Shown piece after piece: positions 17,054-25,518 of a DNA stretch of 64,000 nt. This DNA comes from VXLM01 sp034421575 (GTDB lineage: Bacteria; Chloroflexota; Dehalococcoidia; Lucifugimonadales; VXLM01). The stretch's first letter is position 1, and every line of letters starts with the position of its first letter. The notes under the pieces were generated by a model. It saw nothing but the letters and a program-made list of their open reading frames with translations. It ran no database searches and had not been told where the DNA came from. The position numbers and the translations under genes are program-made. Location: contig DAOUKG010000073.1 in assembly GCA_034421575.1 (NCBI GenBank), forward strand, positions 1 through 64,000, in the 5' to 3' direction.

Positions 17054-17392
17054 CCCTTGAGCCGCAGGTCGCCCGCACGTAGAAATTGCGCAGGGAAATC
17101 GTTGACGCACACTGATGCCTCGTGTAGCTTGGTTAGACCGCCTCGAACGCTCGTTACACCTGTTCCTGCCGCCTCGTAGGAACGAAGAAGAAACACCATG
17201 CCTTACCCAATGAGCAAATTAGAATCCCTAACATGGCCCGCGACAGCGCGTGTCTTTGGAGGACGTGGAGGAATCGCCGAGGGCTGAATGCTCGGACATA
17301 TTGTCTGTGATGAGAAGCCCTGGCGAGAGTCCAGGGCTTTTTCGTTTCCGGCCTAATATGAGGTCGGACAGTCGTACCAAGGGAGGAGAATC
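17054..17392 (+). other. Structured untranslated stretch before rtcB
   Basis: No gene found. Between about 17235 and 17343 there are successive hairpins on the + strand: GACA-GCGCG-TGTC, CCGAG...CTCGG, GACA-TAT-TGTC, and then a terminator. This could be a small RNA or leader, but it matches no RNA family I recognise. A ribosome site GGGAGGAG precedes rtcB. Confidence 0.35.
17315..17343 (+). terminator. Rho-independent terminator upstream of rtcB
   Basis: Stem AAGCCCTGG / CCAGGGCTT with loop CGAGAGT, followed by a run of T. It lies about 50 bp before rtcB, so it either ends a short upstream transcript or acts as an attenuator. Confidence 0.75.
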
Positions 17393-18586
17393 ATGTATCA
17401 GATCAACAAGACGACGATGTCGTGGATTCCGCCGGCACAGATCGAGCCGGCGGCCATGCAGCAGATAGTGAAGCTCTCATCGATGCCCTTCATCTTCAGG
17501 CACGTGGCCGTCATGCCCGACTGCCACGTCGGGATGGGGGCAACGGTGGGGTCGTGCATACCCACGGATGGGGCGATCATCCCTGCCGCGGTCGGTGTGG
17601 ACATCGGGTGCGGCATGATTGCCGTGCGGACGCCGCTCTTTCGCGATGACCTTCCTGAGAATCTCAGCGCCATCCGAGAGGGCATCGAGCGACGCATCCC
17701 TCTCAGCGCAGGCAAGTACAACCGGAACGTGTCTCCCACGGCGAAGCCCCGTGTCACCGAGTTGGAGAAGAAGGCCGGCGACAGAACTGGTCTCTACAGA
17801 AAACTCTCCGGAAGGGCGGACTGGAGGCTTCAGCTTGGTTCGCTCGGCTCAGGCAACCACTTCATCGAGATTACCCTGGACGAGTCTGGGGCGGTTTGGG
17901 CCTTCCTGCACTCCGGTTCGCGAGGCATCGGCAACAAGATCGCCATGCACCACATCAGGACCGCTCAGAGGCTCATGAAGGAGCAGGCGATCAGGCTCCC
18001 GGATCGCGACCTCGCATACCTGAGTGAGGGCACCGATGAGTTCGATGAATACATCCGCGACCTGCACTGGGCACAGGACTTCGCGCTTCTCAACCGGGAG
18101 GAGATGATGGACCGTGTGATGACCGAGCTCAGCTACACGGTCTATGGAGAGGGCGGTCACGAGGATGAACTTGAATTGGAGCGCATCCAGTGCCACCACA
18201 ACTTCACGCAGAAGGAGCGCCACTACGGGAAGGACATTTGGGTGTCGAGAAAGGGGGCCATTCAGGCCCAGGAAGGACAGATGGGTCTCATTCCCGGCTC
18301 GATGGGCACGGCCAGCTACGTCGTTCGCGGTCTGGGCAACTCTTCGGCTTTCGAGACGGCTCCACATGGGGCGGGGAGGCGATTCTCACGTTCGCAGGCC
18401 AGGAAGCGCTTCAACATGGAAGACTTCGACCGTGACATGAAGGGCATCGAGGTCCGGCGCTCGAAGGAGTTCATCGACGAGCTTCCGGGTGCATACAAGG
18501 ACATCGACACCGTGATAGAGCAGTCGAAGGACTTAGTGGAGACTGTGCACACTTTCCGGCAGATCGTCAACGTGAAGGGCGACTGA
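17393..18586 (+). CDS. rtcB: RtcB RNA ligase (RNA-splicing/repair ligase)
   Basis: 397 residues of RtcB, which uses GTP and Mn2+ to join 2',3'-cyclic phosphate and 5'-OH RNA ends through a His-GMP intermediate. Visible family motifs: MPDCHVGMG near 38 and VGVDIGCGM near 62 (metal-binding Asp, His, Cys), then LGSLGSGNHFIEI near 145, HSGSRGIGNK near 170, and GEGGHEDEL near 252; the NFxxxExHYG stretch near 268 is also present. The C-terminal part ends with FRQIVNVKGD. The ATG at 17393 has GGGAGGAG. No RtcA or RtcR regulator is nearby. Confidence 0.95.
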   Translation: MYQINKTTMSWIPPAQIEPAAMQQIVKLSSMPFIFRHVAVMPDCHVGMGATVGSCIPTDGAIIPAAVGVDIGCGMIAVRTPLFRDDLPENLSAIREGIERRIPLSAGKYNRNVSPTAKPRVTELEKKAGDRTGLYRKLSGRADWRLQLGSLGSGNHFIEITLDESGAVWAFLHSGSRGIGNKIAMHHIRTAQRLMKEQAIRLPDRDLAYLSEGTDEFDEYIRDLHWAQDFALLNREEMMDRVMTELSYTVYGEGGHEDELELERIQCHHNFTQKERHYGKDIWVSRKGAIQAQEGQMGLIPGSMGTASYVVRGLGNSSAFETAPHGAGRRFSRSQARKRFNMEDFDRDMKGIEVRRSKEFIDELPGAYKDIDTVIEQSKDLVETVHTFRQIVNVKGD

Positions 18587-18601
18587 CCCCTACAGCGTTT
18601 T

Positions 18602-19657
18602 CTATGCCTCCATGAGAGCAGGGCGCTGAGGTGTGTTTGTGGCAATCGACCGAAGGACGGCAAGCGCGGCGCTAAGGGACCGTGCGCCGTCCAGGGCATC
18701 GACGAGAGGAGGCTGCGTTCCCCGCACGACATCGCAGAAGTGGGCGAGCTGTACGGTCAGGGAATCGGCGCGGTTCACGGCAACGACCGACTTTTCCATC
18801 GGATGCTGCCATCCGCGCCGGTTTGCGTCAGGGTATTTCCAGAGTTCCATCTGCGGAAAGGCCAGTGCCCCGCCGGTCCCCGTGAAGAAGTAGCAGTTCT
18901 CCGGAACGTTGTAGTACAGCGGGTTCTCTCCCGTCGTGGCCTCGTATGACCACGGGGCTGCTACGGCATCACTGCCCAAGATCGTGGCGACGGCCCCGTT
19001 GCGAAAGGCAATCGAAATGCTGACGGAGTCCTCGACCTCGTAACCCCGCGCCCTTGAACTACCCTGCGCATAGACCTGCTCGATCTCGCCGCAAACGTAA
19101 CGAAGTATGTCGAGCTCGTGAACAAGATTGATGAGGACCGGTCCGCCGTCCGGCCTGACGTTCCGCCACCCAATGTTGAAATAGTCGTCCGGTTTCATCA
19201 GTGCCCACATCATGGACACTGCCAGGAGGTCGCCGATCCCACCGCCCGCAACGACATCATGTGCTGCCTTGACCAGGGGGTTATGTCGACGGTGGTGTCC
19301 GACGAGTACTCTGGCATCAGTCCCGTCGGCGAGTTCCGCAATCTGCAGTGCTGCCTCCATCGTATCGGCAACGGGCTTTTCGATGAGCGCATGGACTCCA
19401 CGCTCCGCGCACGCCTCGAATGTCTCCACGTGAGCGACGCTTTGAGTGGACAAGATGACCCCGTCGGGCTTGGCGCGATCGAGCATCTCGCCAAGGTCCC
19501 GGAAGAATGGCACGCCGTGTCGCTCGGCGACGGTACGCAGACTAGGGTCGAGGTCGCATGCGCCCACAAGCTCGCAGCCGTCAAACGACCGGGCAACCTC
19601 CACGTGTCGGCCTCCCATCAGTCCCAGTCCAACGACTGCCAGCTTTACGCGGGACAT
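18602..19657 (-). CDS. Gfo/Idh/MocA family oxidoreductase
   Basis: 351 residues. The N-terminal Rossmann fold has VGLGLMGGRHVEVARSF with a GxGxMG nucleotide loop near residue 10, and EKPVADTMEAA near 93 carries the family's conserved EKP with catalytic Lys. A C-terminal alpha/beta domain follows (residues 130-330). These enzymes oxidise or reduce sugars, inositols and related substrates with NAD(P). It converges on rtcB with a 15 bp gap and is divergent from the AAA ATPase. Substrate not assigned. Confidence 0.88.
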   Translation of the reverse strand: MSRVKLAVVGLGLMGGRHVEVARSFDGCELVGACDLDPSLRTVAERHGVPFFRDLGEMLDRAKPDGVILSTQSVAHVETFEACAERGVHALIEKPVADTMEAALQIAELADGTDARVLVGHHRRHNPLVKAAHDVVAGGGIGDLLAVSMMWALMKPDDYFNIGWRNVRPDGGPVLINLVHELDILRYVCGEIEQVYAQGSSRARGYEVEDSVSISIAFRNGAVATILGSDAVAAPWSYEATTGENPLYYNVPENCYFFTGTGGALAFPQMELWKYPDANRRGWQHPMEKSVVAVNRADSLTVQLAHFCDVVRGTQPPLVDALDGARSLSAALAVLRSIATNTPQRPALMEA

Positions 19658-19708
19658 GCTTGTTTAAGACTCCGGCGGTCCAGGGTAGGCCGTAATGATA
19701 CGTTTGTC

Positions 19709-19738
19709 TTGTCGGAGAGTCGATACGTGGCCTATAAT
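19709..19738 (+). promoter_or_regulatory. Probable promoter of the AAA ATPase/DUF4276 pair
   Basis: TTGTCG at 19709-19714 and a consensus TATAAT at 19733-19738 are 18 bp apart. Transcription would start near 19745, which supports the GTG at 19779 as the translation start over the upstream in-frame ATG at 19695. Confidence 0.65.
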
Positions 19739-19778
19739 TCGCCCCGCAACACAGTCGTCAGATCATGGGACAAGTTCA

Positions 19779-20945
19779 GTGTCTGAACTCGATTACATCA
19801 CTGTAAAGGGTTTCAAGAGCATCGCCTCAATTGAAAAGTTGAGGCCAGGCGCGTTGACGGTGCTCATCGGCCCGAACGGTTCCGGCAAGTCGAACTTCCT
19901 CAGTGTGTTTTCCTTGCTACATGCCGTCGTGGAGGGGCGGCTGCAAGAATACGTCGGAAAAGCAGGAGGGGCCGAGAGGGTACTGCATTTCGGGTCGCAA
20001 GTGACCGAGGAGATGGGAATCGAGGTCTCGTTTCAGGGAAGGCGAGTCAAATACGACATCAATCTTCGGCCGAATCAGCTTGACGAACTGATTCCTAGTA
20101 TCGAAGTCATTGAAAAGATCGATGAACCAGATGCAGGACCTGTCGCTATTTCAATTCACGGAGGGGTGGATAAGGAGGCAGGGATCAGCCCCGGTGTTCG
20201 GATCCAAAGTTGGGAAGTGGGAGCCGGGGGCAGAGGCGAGATGCGTCGCAACGAGCGGATGGAGGGGGAGCTAAAGTACGTTCGAGACCTTCTTGCTCAG
20301 ATGCGTCTCTACCATTTCCACGATACTGGGTTTCACTCTCCGATGAAGAAGACGGCGGACGTTCACGATAACCGGTATCTCCGGTTCGACGGGTCGAATC
20401 TCGCGCCATTTCTGTATCTACTCCGCAAGAGGCACGAGGGTTCCTACGGTTCCATTGTTCGGACGGTGCGGCAGGTTGCGCCGTTTTTCAAGGACTTCGT
20501 GCTTGGGCCTCGACCTGAAAATCCCGATACGATACGACTCGAGTGGGAGCACGTGGGGACGGACGCCTATTTCGATGCTTCTTCGCTATCGGATGGGACA
20601 TTGCGCTTTATGGCAATTGCGGCGCTGTTCCTCCAGCCGATCGAGTATCGCCCCTCAGTGATTCTGTTGGACGAACCAGAGTTGGGGATACACCCATACG
20701 CGATAACACTGCTGGAGTCGCTTATGAGGCAGGCTTCGGTCGATACTCAGGTGATCGTTTCCACCCAATCGTCTCTTCTCGTTGACCACTTCGAGCCGGA
20801 GGACGTGGTTGTTGCCGACCGTGTCGATGGGGGAACCCAATTCACTCGGCTCGAATCTTCCAAACTGGCAGCCTGGCTGGAAGACTACAGCCTGGGGCAG
20901 CTTTGGGAGAAGAATGAATTGGGCGGGCGACCGAGGCGAGAGTGA
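19779..20945 (+). CDS. AAA (AAA_21-type) ABC-like ATPase, partner of DUF4276
   Basis: 388 residues from the GTG at 19779 (SELDYITVKGFKSI). Walker A is GPNGSGKSN at 31-39; a signature-like LSDGTLRFMAIAALFLQP lies near residue 267, Walker B VILLDEPELG near 294 and STQSSLLVDHF near 328. This is an SMC/RecF-like ATPase with a long middle insert, as in OLD-family and defence ATPases. It is followed after 4 bp by a DUF4276 gene. ATPase plus TOPRIM-like partner pairs are known in phage defence (OLD, PARIS), so a defence role is inferred here, not shown. Confidence 0.85.
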   Translation: MSELDYITVKGFKSIASIEKLRPGALTVLIGPNGSGKSNFLSVFSLLHAVVEGRLQEYVGKAGGAERVLHFGSQVTEEMGIEVSFQGRRVKYDINLRPNQLDELIPSIEVIEKIDEPDAGPVAISIHGGVDKEAGISPGVRIQSWEVGAGGRGEMRRNERMEGELKYVRDLLAQMRLYHFHDTGFHSPMKKTADVHDNRYLRFDGSNLAPFLYLLRKRHEGSYGSIVRTVRQVAPFFKDFVLGPRPENPDTIRLEWEHVGTDAYFDASSLSDGTLRFMAIAALFLQPIEYRPSVILLDEPELGIHPYAITLLESLMRQASVDTQVIVSTQSSLLVDHFEPEDVVVADRVDGGTQFTRLESSKLAAWLEDYSLGQLWEKNELGGRPRRE

Positions 20946-20949
20946 GGCA

Positions 20950-21630
20950 ATGACGCGACTGCTCATTCACGTAGAAGGTCAGACTGAGGAGGATTTTGTA
21001 AATCATGTTCTGGCCGAGCATCTTTACAACGTTGGATACACGAACATTCGCGCCATCTTCCTTGGCAATCCGCGTCAACGCAGTCGAGGGGGTGGAGTCA
21101 GGCCGTGGGATTCCGTACGCAGAGACGTGGTGAACCACTTACTGGAGGATCAAGGCAGGATATCGACCACGATGGTGGACTATTACGGCTTACCACTCTC
21201 GTGGCCGGGACGCGCCCAAGCGAGAGAAGGGCGCAAGACCGTGACCGAACGGGCTGCCGCAATTGAACAAGCCGTATTGCAGGATATATCGTGCGGGCTG
21301 ACCAACTTCGATCCGCAGCGATTCGTACCGTATGTGGTCATGCACGAGCTTGAAGGCTTGCTGTTCAGCGATCCTGTCCGATTCGCACAAGGCATTGAAC
21401 GCTCCGATTTGTCATGTGAGTTCCAAAATATCCGTGACGGCTTCCAGACTCCTGAACACATTGATGACTCGCCAAAGACCGCCCCGTCAAAGCGGATTCA
21501 GGCTCTGGTGGAACATTATCGAAAGCCCCTGATGGGTGTTCATGCCGTGCAAGAGATCGGCCTCGAAGCCATCCGAAGGGAATGTCCTCTATTTCATCAA
21601 TGGATTGAGAGGCTTGAAGGTCTCGTTTAG
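20950..21630 (+). CDS. DUF4276 family protein (TOPRIM-like partner of the ATPase)
   Basis: 226 residues. The start LLIHVEGQTEEDFV has the family's conserved VEGxTE, which resembles the Glu motif of TOPRIM nucleases, and VDYYGLP near 77 may supply the Asp motif; MHELEGLLFSDP near 137 is another conserved patch. DUF4276 proteins are commonly encoded next to an AAA ATPase, as here. The ATG at 20950 is preferred; an upstream in-frame start would overlap the ATPase end by about 160 bp. Nuclease activity is predicted from fold similarity only. Confidence 0.8.
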   Translation: MTRLLIHVEGQTEEDFVNHVLAEHLYNVGYTNIRAIFLGNPRQRSRGGGVRPWDSVRRDVVNHLLEDQGRISTTMVDYYGLPLSWPGRAQAREGRKTVTERAAAIEQAVLQDISCGLTNFDPQRFVPYVVMHELEGLLFSDPVRFAQGIERSDLSCEFQNIRDGFQTPEHIDDSPKTAPSKRIQALVEHYRKPLMGVHAVQEIGLEAIRRECPLFHQWIERLEGLV

Positions 21631-21686
21631 GTACGGCCTCAACCACATTAGGCGTCCCGACAAAACTACTGAAGGAGAAACATGCC

Positions 21687-23522
21687 GTGACCGTTCCCTA
21701 CGAAGGTTCCCCGATTGCCTATGACGTGACGTGCCGGAAGAACGTCATGACGTCGATGCGAGACGGTGTCCGGTTGGCGTCGGACATCTATTTCCCGTCC
21801 AGGAATGGCAGCCCTGCCGAAGGGAGATTCCCGGTGATTGTGGAGCGCACTCCCTATGACAAGACGGCGCCCCGGCAGGTCGCGAACGCAAGATACTTCG
21901 CTCGTCGAGGGTATGTCACGGTAATCCAGGACGTTCGGGGGCGATTCGAGTCGGAAGGCGAGTGGTATGCCTTCGCCAAGGAGGCCCCGGACGGGTACGA
22001 CACCGTGCAATGGCTTGGCGTCCAGGAGTGGAGCAACGGCAAGGTCGGGACGATGGGAGGATCGTACTCCGGCAGTGACCAGAGCGCCCTGGCGACCATG
22101 GCGCCGTCCCACCTTTCGACCATGATCGTCGCGGTCGGCGCTGCCAACTACTACCACGGCTCTATGCGTCAGAACGGGGCATTGGAGCAGCGTTTCCATG
22201 TCTACGTGTACCGCATGGCGATGACGAGCAAGGAGGCCATGGCAGATCCCGGCCTTCAGGCGGAGATCATGAAGGCATTCCTGGAAGACATGCCGGATAT
22301 CGTCCGCCAGTTTCCGCTCAAGAAGGGGGCGACCGTGCTCCGCAGGCTGCCGTCGTATGAACAGTGGGCGATCGACATCCTGACGCACGGGGAGTTCGAC
22401 GACTACTGGAAGCAGCGCGGCTATGCCATGGACGAGTACTACGACGAGCACGCCGACGTTCCCACGCTGTACCTCGGCGGTTGGTACGACTCCTACGCCC
22501 GCAACACACCGATGAGCTATATGAAGCTGTCCGCCATCAAACAGTCTCAACAGGTGCTCCTCATGGGGCCGTGGACGCACGGCATGTACGAGCTTACGTA
22601 CTCAGGCGACGTTGACTTCGGTCAGCATTCGAGCATCGAGACGAACGACCTGCGACTGGCGTGGTTCGACCACTACATGAAGGGGATGGACACCGAGTTT
22701 GCGGAGTGGTCCCCCGTTCGCATATTCACGATGGGAACGGGCAGCCAACGGATGAACAAGCATGACTACGACCGCCGACTCGATCATGGGGGCTATTGGC
22801 GGAGCGAACCGGACTGGCCTGTGCCGGGCACGAAGGACACGCCGTTCTACGTACATGCGAATGGTTCACTTTCGACGGATGAGCCCACGCAAGATGAAGC
22901 GGCATCCACCGGCTACACATTCGATCCTATGGACCCCGTACCGACGATGGGCGGAGGCATCTCGGCGGCGGACTCGATCATTCGGGCGGGCGCCTTCGAC
23001 CAGCGGGGCAGGGCAGACTTCATCGGGTGCGTGAACGAGCTGCCGCTGAACACTCGCCACGACATTCTCACGTTCCAGACGCCCGAACTGGAAGAGGACA
23101 CCGAGGTAACAGGCCATATCATCATGCACCTCTGGGCGTCATCGTCGGCGCTGGACACCGACTTCACAGCCAAGCTGATCGACGTATACCCGCCGTCGGA
23201 CGACTATCCGGACGGCTACGCGATGAACATCACGGACTCGATAATCAGGGCGCGCTACCGCAACAGCTGGACCGAGCCGGAACTCATGGAACCGGGCACG
23301 CCCTACGAGTTCGTCTTCCACCTGTACCCGACGTCGAACGTGTTCCGGAAGGGGCACCGCATCCGGCTGGACATCAGCAGCAGCAACTGGCCCCGCTTCG
23401 ATGTGAATCCCAATACGGGGGGGCCGTTAGGACTCGAACGTCGATACGAGATTGCGCATCAGACGATATTCCACAGCGCGGAGCACCCGTCGCACATAGT
23501 CTTGCCCTTGCAGGCGGGGTGA
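21687..23522 (+). CDS. CocE/NonD family alpha/beta hydrolase (X-Pro dipeptidyl-peptidase S15 type)
   Basis: 611 residues. The N-terminal DGVRLASDIYFPS and YVTVIQDVRGRFESEGEW are typical of CocE-like hydrolases, the nucleophile elbow GGSYSGSDQSALA near residue 126 has the catalytic Ser, and a C-terminal jelly-roll domain follows (RIRLDISSSNWPRFDVNPNTG, quoted in part, near 560). Members hydrolyse esters, amides or acyl peptides. The GTG at 21687 has GAAGGAG nine bases upstream. It is a single gene; the preceding DUF4276 gene ends 56 bp earlier. Substrate unknown. Confidence 0.9.
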   Translation: MTVPYEGSPIAYDVTCRKNVMTSMRDGVRLASDIYFPSRNGSPAEGRFPVIVERTPYDKTAPRQVANARYFARRGYVTVIQDVRGRFESEGEWYAFAKEAPDGYDTVQWLGVQEWSNGKVGTMGGSYSGSDQSALATMAPSHLSTMIVAVGAANYYHGSMRQNGALEQRFHVYVYRMAMTSKEAMADPGLQAEIMKAFLEDMPDIVRQFPLKKGATVLRRLPSYEQWAIDILTHGEFDDYWKQRGYAMDEYYDEHADVPTLYLGGWYDSYARNTPMSYMKLSAIKQSQQVLLMGPWTHGMYELTYSGDVDFGQHSSIETNDLRLAWFDHYMKGMDTEFAEWSPVRIFTMGTGSQRMNKHDYDRRLDHGGYWRSEPDWPVPGTKDTPFYVHANGSLSTDEPTQDEAASTGYTFDPMDPVPTMGGGISAADSIIRAGAFDQRGRADFIGCVNELPLNTRHDILTFQTPELEEDTEVTGHIIMHLWASSSALDTDFTAKLIDVYPPSDDYPDGYAMNITDSIIRARYRNSWTEPELMEPGTPYEFVFHLYPTSNVFRKGHRIRLDISSSNWPRFDVNPNTGGPLGLERRYEIAHQTIFHSAEHPSHIVLPLQAG

Positions 23523-23590
23523 GGATACCTGAACGTTCGAAGACTCGCAGGCTAGCCTTCGGTCGGCAACGAAACGGTAGGGAGTTTACG

Positions 23591-23896
23591 CTACCAGCTT
23601 GCCTTGCGGACGCCGGGGAGCATTCCCTTGAGGGCCATCTCGCGGAAGGTGATGCGGGAGAGGCCGAAGTGGCGGAGGTATCCGCGAGGGCGGCCGGTAA
23701 TCTCGCAGCGGTTGCGGACACGGTTCGGATTCGCGTTGACGGGCAGCTTGGCCAACTCGTGTCGAGCCTCAAGCTGCTCCTCATAGGACGCCTTGGGGTC
23801 TTTGGCGTTCTCCAAGAGTCGCTTGCGCTTCTCAGCGTACTTCTCGACGATTTTCTTGCGCTTTGCGTTTTTAGCGAATACCGATTGCTTGGCCAA
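23591..23896 (-). CDS. rpsN: 30S ribosomal protein S14, zinc-free (C-) type
   Basis: 101 residues matching the long, zinc-free S14 of E. coli type: MAKQSVFAKNAKRKK at the start and RNRCEITGRPRGYLRHFGLSR then KGMLPGVRKASW at the end. It lacks the CxxC pairs of the short zinc-binding S14. It stands alone, outside a ribosomal protein operon, which in many bacteria marks a second copy used under zinc limitation. A TGGTATACT extended -10 lies on the minus strand at 23939-23944. Confidence 0.95.
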   Translation of the reverse strand: MAKQSVFAKNAKRKKIVEKYAEKRKRLLENAKDPKASYEEQLEARHELAKLPVNANPNRVRNRCEITGRPRGYLRHFGLSRITFREMALKGMLPGVRKASW

Positions 23897-23938
23897 AGAT
23901 GCTTCTCCCGAATCGTGTCGTCTGGATTTCAGAAGAAC

Positions 23939-23944
23939 AGTATA
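23939..23944 (-). promoter_or_regulatory. Possible extended -10 of rpsN
   Basis: Minus-strand TATACT is preceded by TGG, an extended -10-like arrangement about 45 bp before the rpsN start. The -35 is not clear. Confidence 0.35.
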
Positions 23945-23982
23945 CCAGATATCCGGAACTGCTCGCTCAATTCCGTACTGAG

Positions 23983-24150
23983 CTATTCCGGCTTGCGCGC
24001 GTGGACGAAGTACATCGTGGTGAAGATGCCGAGCCGACCGGACTCGGCCATGGCATCCGCGCAGAGGTTCAAGGTCTCCGCTACACGGACGGTGCCTTGA
24101 GGGGTCATGTGGAGCGCTTCGAGTACTTTCAGCGCATTTGGACGTGACCG
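23983..24150 (-). pseudogene. Possible 3' fragment of a SAM methyltransferase
   Basis: The reading frame ends in AESGRLGIFTTMYFVHARKPE, which looks like the last strand and tail of a class I methyltransferase (often ...YFVxARKP). The upstream part lacks any SAM-binding motif, and the frame before about 24150 is low in protein-like content. So this looks like a leftover C-terminus after deletion. Recognition rests on one short stretch and is tentative. Confidence 0.35.
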
Positions 24151-24318
24151 AGCGGCCGACGCGTGTGCTGCAAAAGGCAGCCAGGGAAGGACCTGAACCA
24201 AATCAGAGGTCGTCATCAAGGAATAGAAGGTCCGTCCTGTACGGCAAGATCACGCGCTTTTGGGACTTCGAAGCCCACCGTTCTAAGCTGGACCTTGTAC
24301 AGAGTCCAGTTTAGAGGA

Positions 24319-25257
24319 CTAGAACCTGATCCCACTCGAAGCCCTGAATTCGGCGACCGCCTCCCGGATTCTCAAGTAACCCTCAACGTCCGTCACGACA
24401 TCCTCCGGCCGCTCCCTGCTGCGCGCGAGGAATCCGGGTTCCCTCACAGACTTGACCGGTCTGCGACCGTCCTGGTACCGAATGTCGATGCTCCAGCGGA
24501 TGGCATTCGTCCGGTTGGGCGGAGACACGTGCGGGACGTGCTGGTGCATCAGAAGCGCGTCTCCCACCTCCATCGGCACAACGAGCGGTTCGAGGTCGTC
24601 CAGTTCAGGGACATAGGTGTTCGGCTCCCACTGCTCCTCGTAGGGTGGGGTATGCAGGTGTCCGCCCGGCAGCACGTGAAGGCAGCCGTTCTTCTCGTCT
24701 ACCGGCACCAGCGGCACCCAGAAGTTCGGCTCCGGCATTGTGGGCGCCGCCACTATGCGAGATATGAACCTGCCGCCGCTGTCGTAGGCCGAAGAGCCAA
24801 GGCCGTATCGCTGTTGAACGTACGTGATCCGCGTGGCTGCAAAGTCGGTGTCCTCGTGCCAGCGGAAGTCGGCCACGCCGAAATTCGGGAGCTTTGGGCG
24901 AAGGCGGTGCCGTCCTTGGCAATGCACCTCCGGTCCGACGATGCCCTCAACGATGTCGACGAACTTCGGATGGCTCAGGAGGTTAAACACCTCCGGCCCC
25001 ACGAACTTCGAGTCGACCATCTCCTCGTACGCCTGCTCCGCGTCTTCGACGATCCGCATGAACCGGGTCTCGAAGCCCTCGTCGGCGTAGAGCGATTCCG
25101 TCAGTCCATCCCGGTGATACGCCCTGGCAATCCGGTCAATCTCGCCTTCGTACTCGTCGATCAACGGTTGAAGTTCAGAGGCGTCAAATAACCCCTTCAG
25201 CAGCACGTACCCCAACTCGTCGTACTGCTGCTTTTGTTCAGGCGTGAGTCCGGGCAT
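24319..25257 (-). CDS. Phytanoyl-CoA dioxygenase family protein (PhyH)
   Basis: 312 residues of the PhyH Fe(II)/2-oxoglutarate dioxygenase superfamily. The iron triad is visible: WHEDTDF near residue 142 (His and Asp) and MHQHVPHVSPPNRT near 240 (distal His), with the 2-oxoglutarate-binding RWSIDIRYQ region about 15 residues later. The N-terminus (LTPEQKQQYDELGYVLLKGL) is typical. Members hydroxylate acyl chains, amino acids or other small molecules, and the substrate cannot be inferred here. It is a lone gene with convergent or repeat-rich flanks. Confidence 0.9.
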   Translation of the reverse strand: MPGLTPEQKQQYDELGYVLLKGLFDASELQPLIDEYEGEIDRIARAYHRDGLTESLYADEGFETRFMRIVEDAEQAYEEMVDSKFVGPEVFNLLSHPKFVDIVEGIVGPEVHCQGRHRLRPKLPNFGVADFRWHEDTDFAATRITYVQQRYGLGSSAYDSGGRFISRIVAAPTMPEPNFWVPLVPVDEKNGCLHVLPGGHLHTPPYEEQWEPNTYVPELDDLEPLVVPMEVGDALLMHQHVPHVSPPNRTNAIRWSIDIRYQDGRRPVKSVREPGFLARSRERPEDVVTDVEGYLRIREAVAEFRASSGIRF

Positions 25258-25518
25258 CTGGCGCTCCTTTGGACATAGTGTCCGTAGATCTCATACTTTC
25301 CGAATTCGAGATTGAAGTCAAGACTCGGAGAGCCGGTCATGGTGTATGCATGACCGGAGCCGACGCAAAGGGGGTGTTGCCGAAGTCGGTGAACCCCGTT
25401 CGTGGTGAGCTTGTCGAACCATGAACCGCCCTTCGACAGGCTCAGGACGAGCGGGTGATAATCATCTTTAGATGTCCTCCAAAAACCTTCGGAAACACCC
25501 TCTACGGGATGGAGGAAA
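25258..25518. repeat. Intergenic stretch with inverted TTCGACAGGCTC-type repeat
   Basis: At 25393-25455 GTTCGTGGTGAGCTTGTCGA is followed by an inverted partner CCCTTCGACAGGCTCAGGAC, the same repeat family as at the window start, so the transcript could fold into a large hairpin. No gene is seen. Confidence 0.65.

Noticed and set aside
17111..17180. Sequence GTAGCTTGGTTAGAC resembling a tRNA D-arm
   Set aside because: No T-arm TTCGA loop, anticodon stem or acceptor pairing can be drawn, so it is not called as a tRNA.
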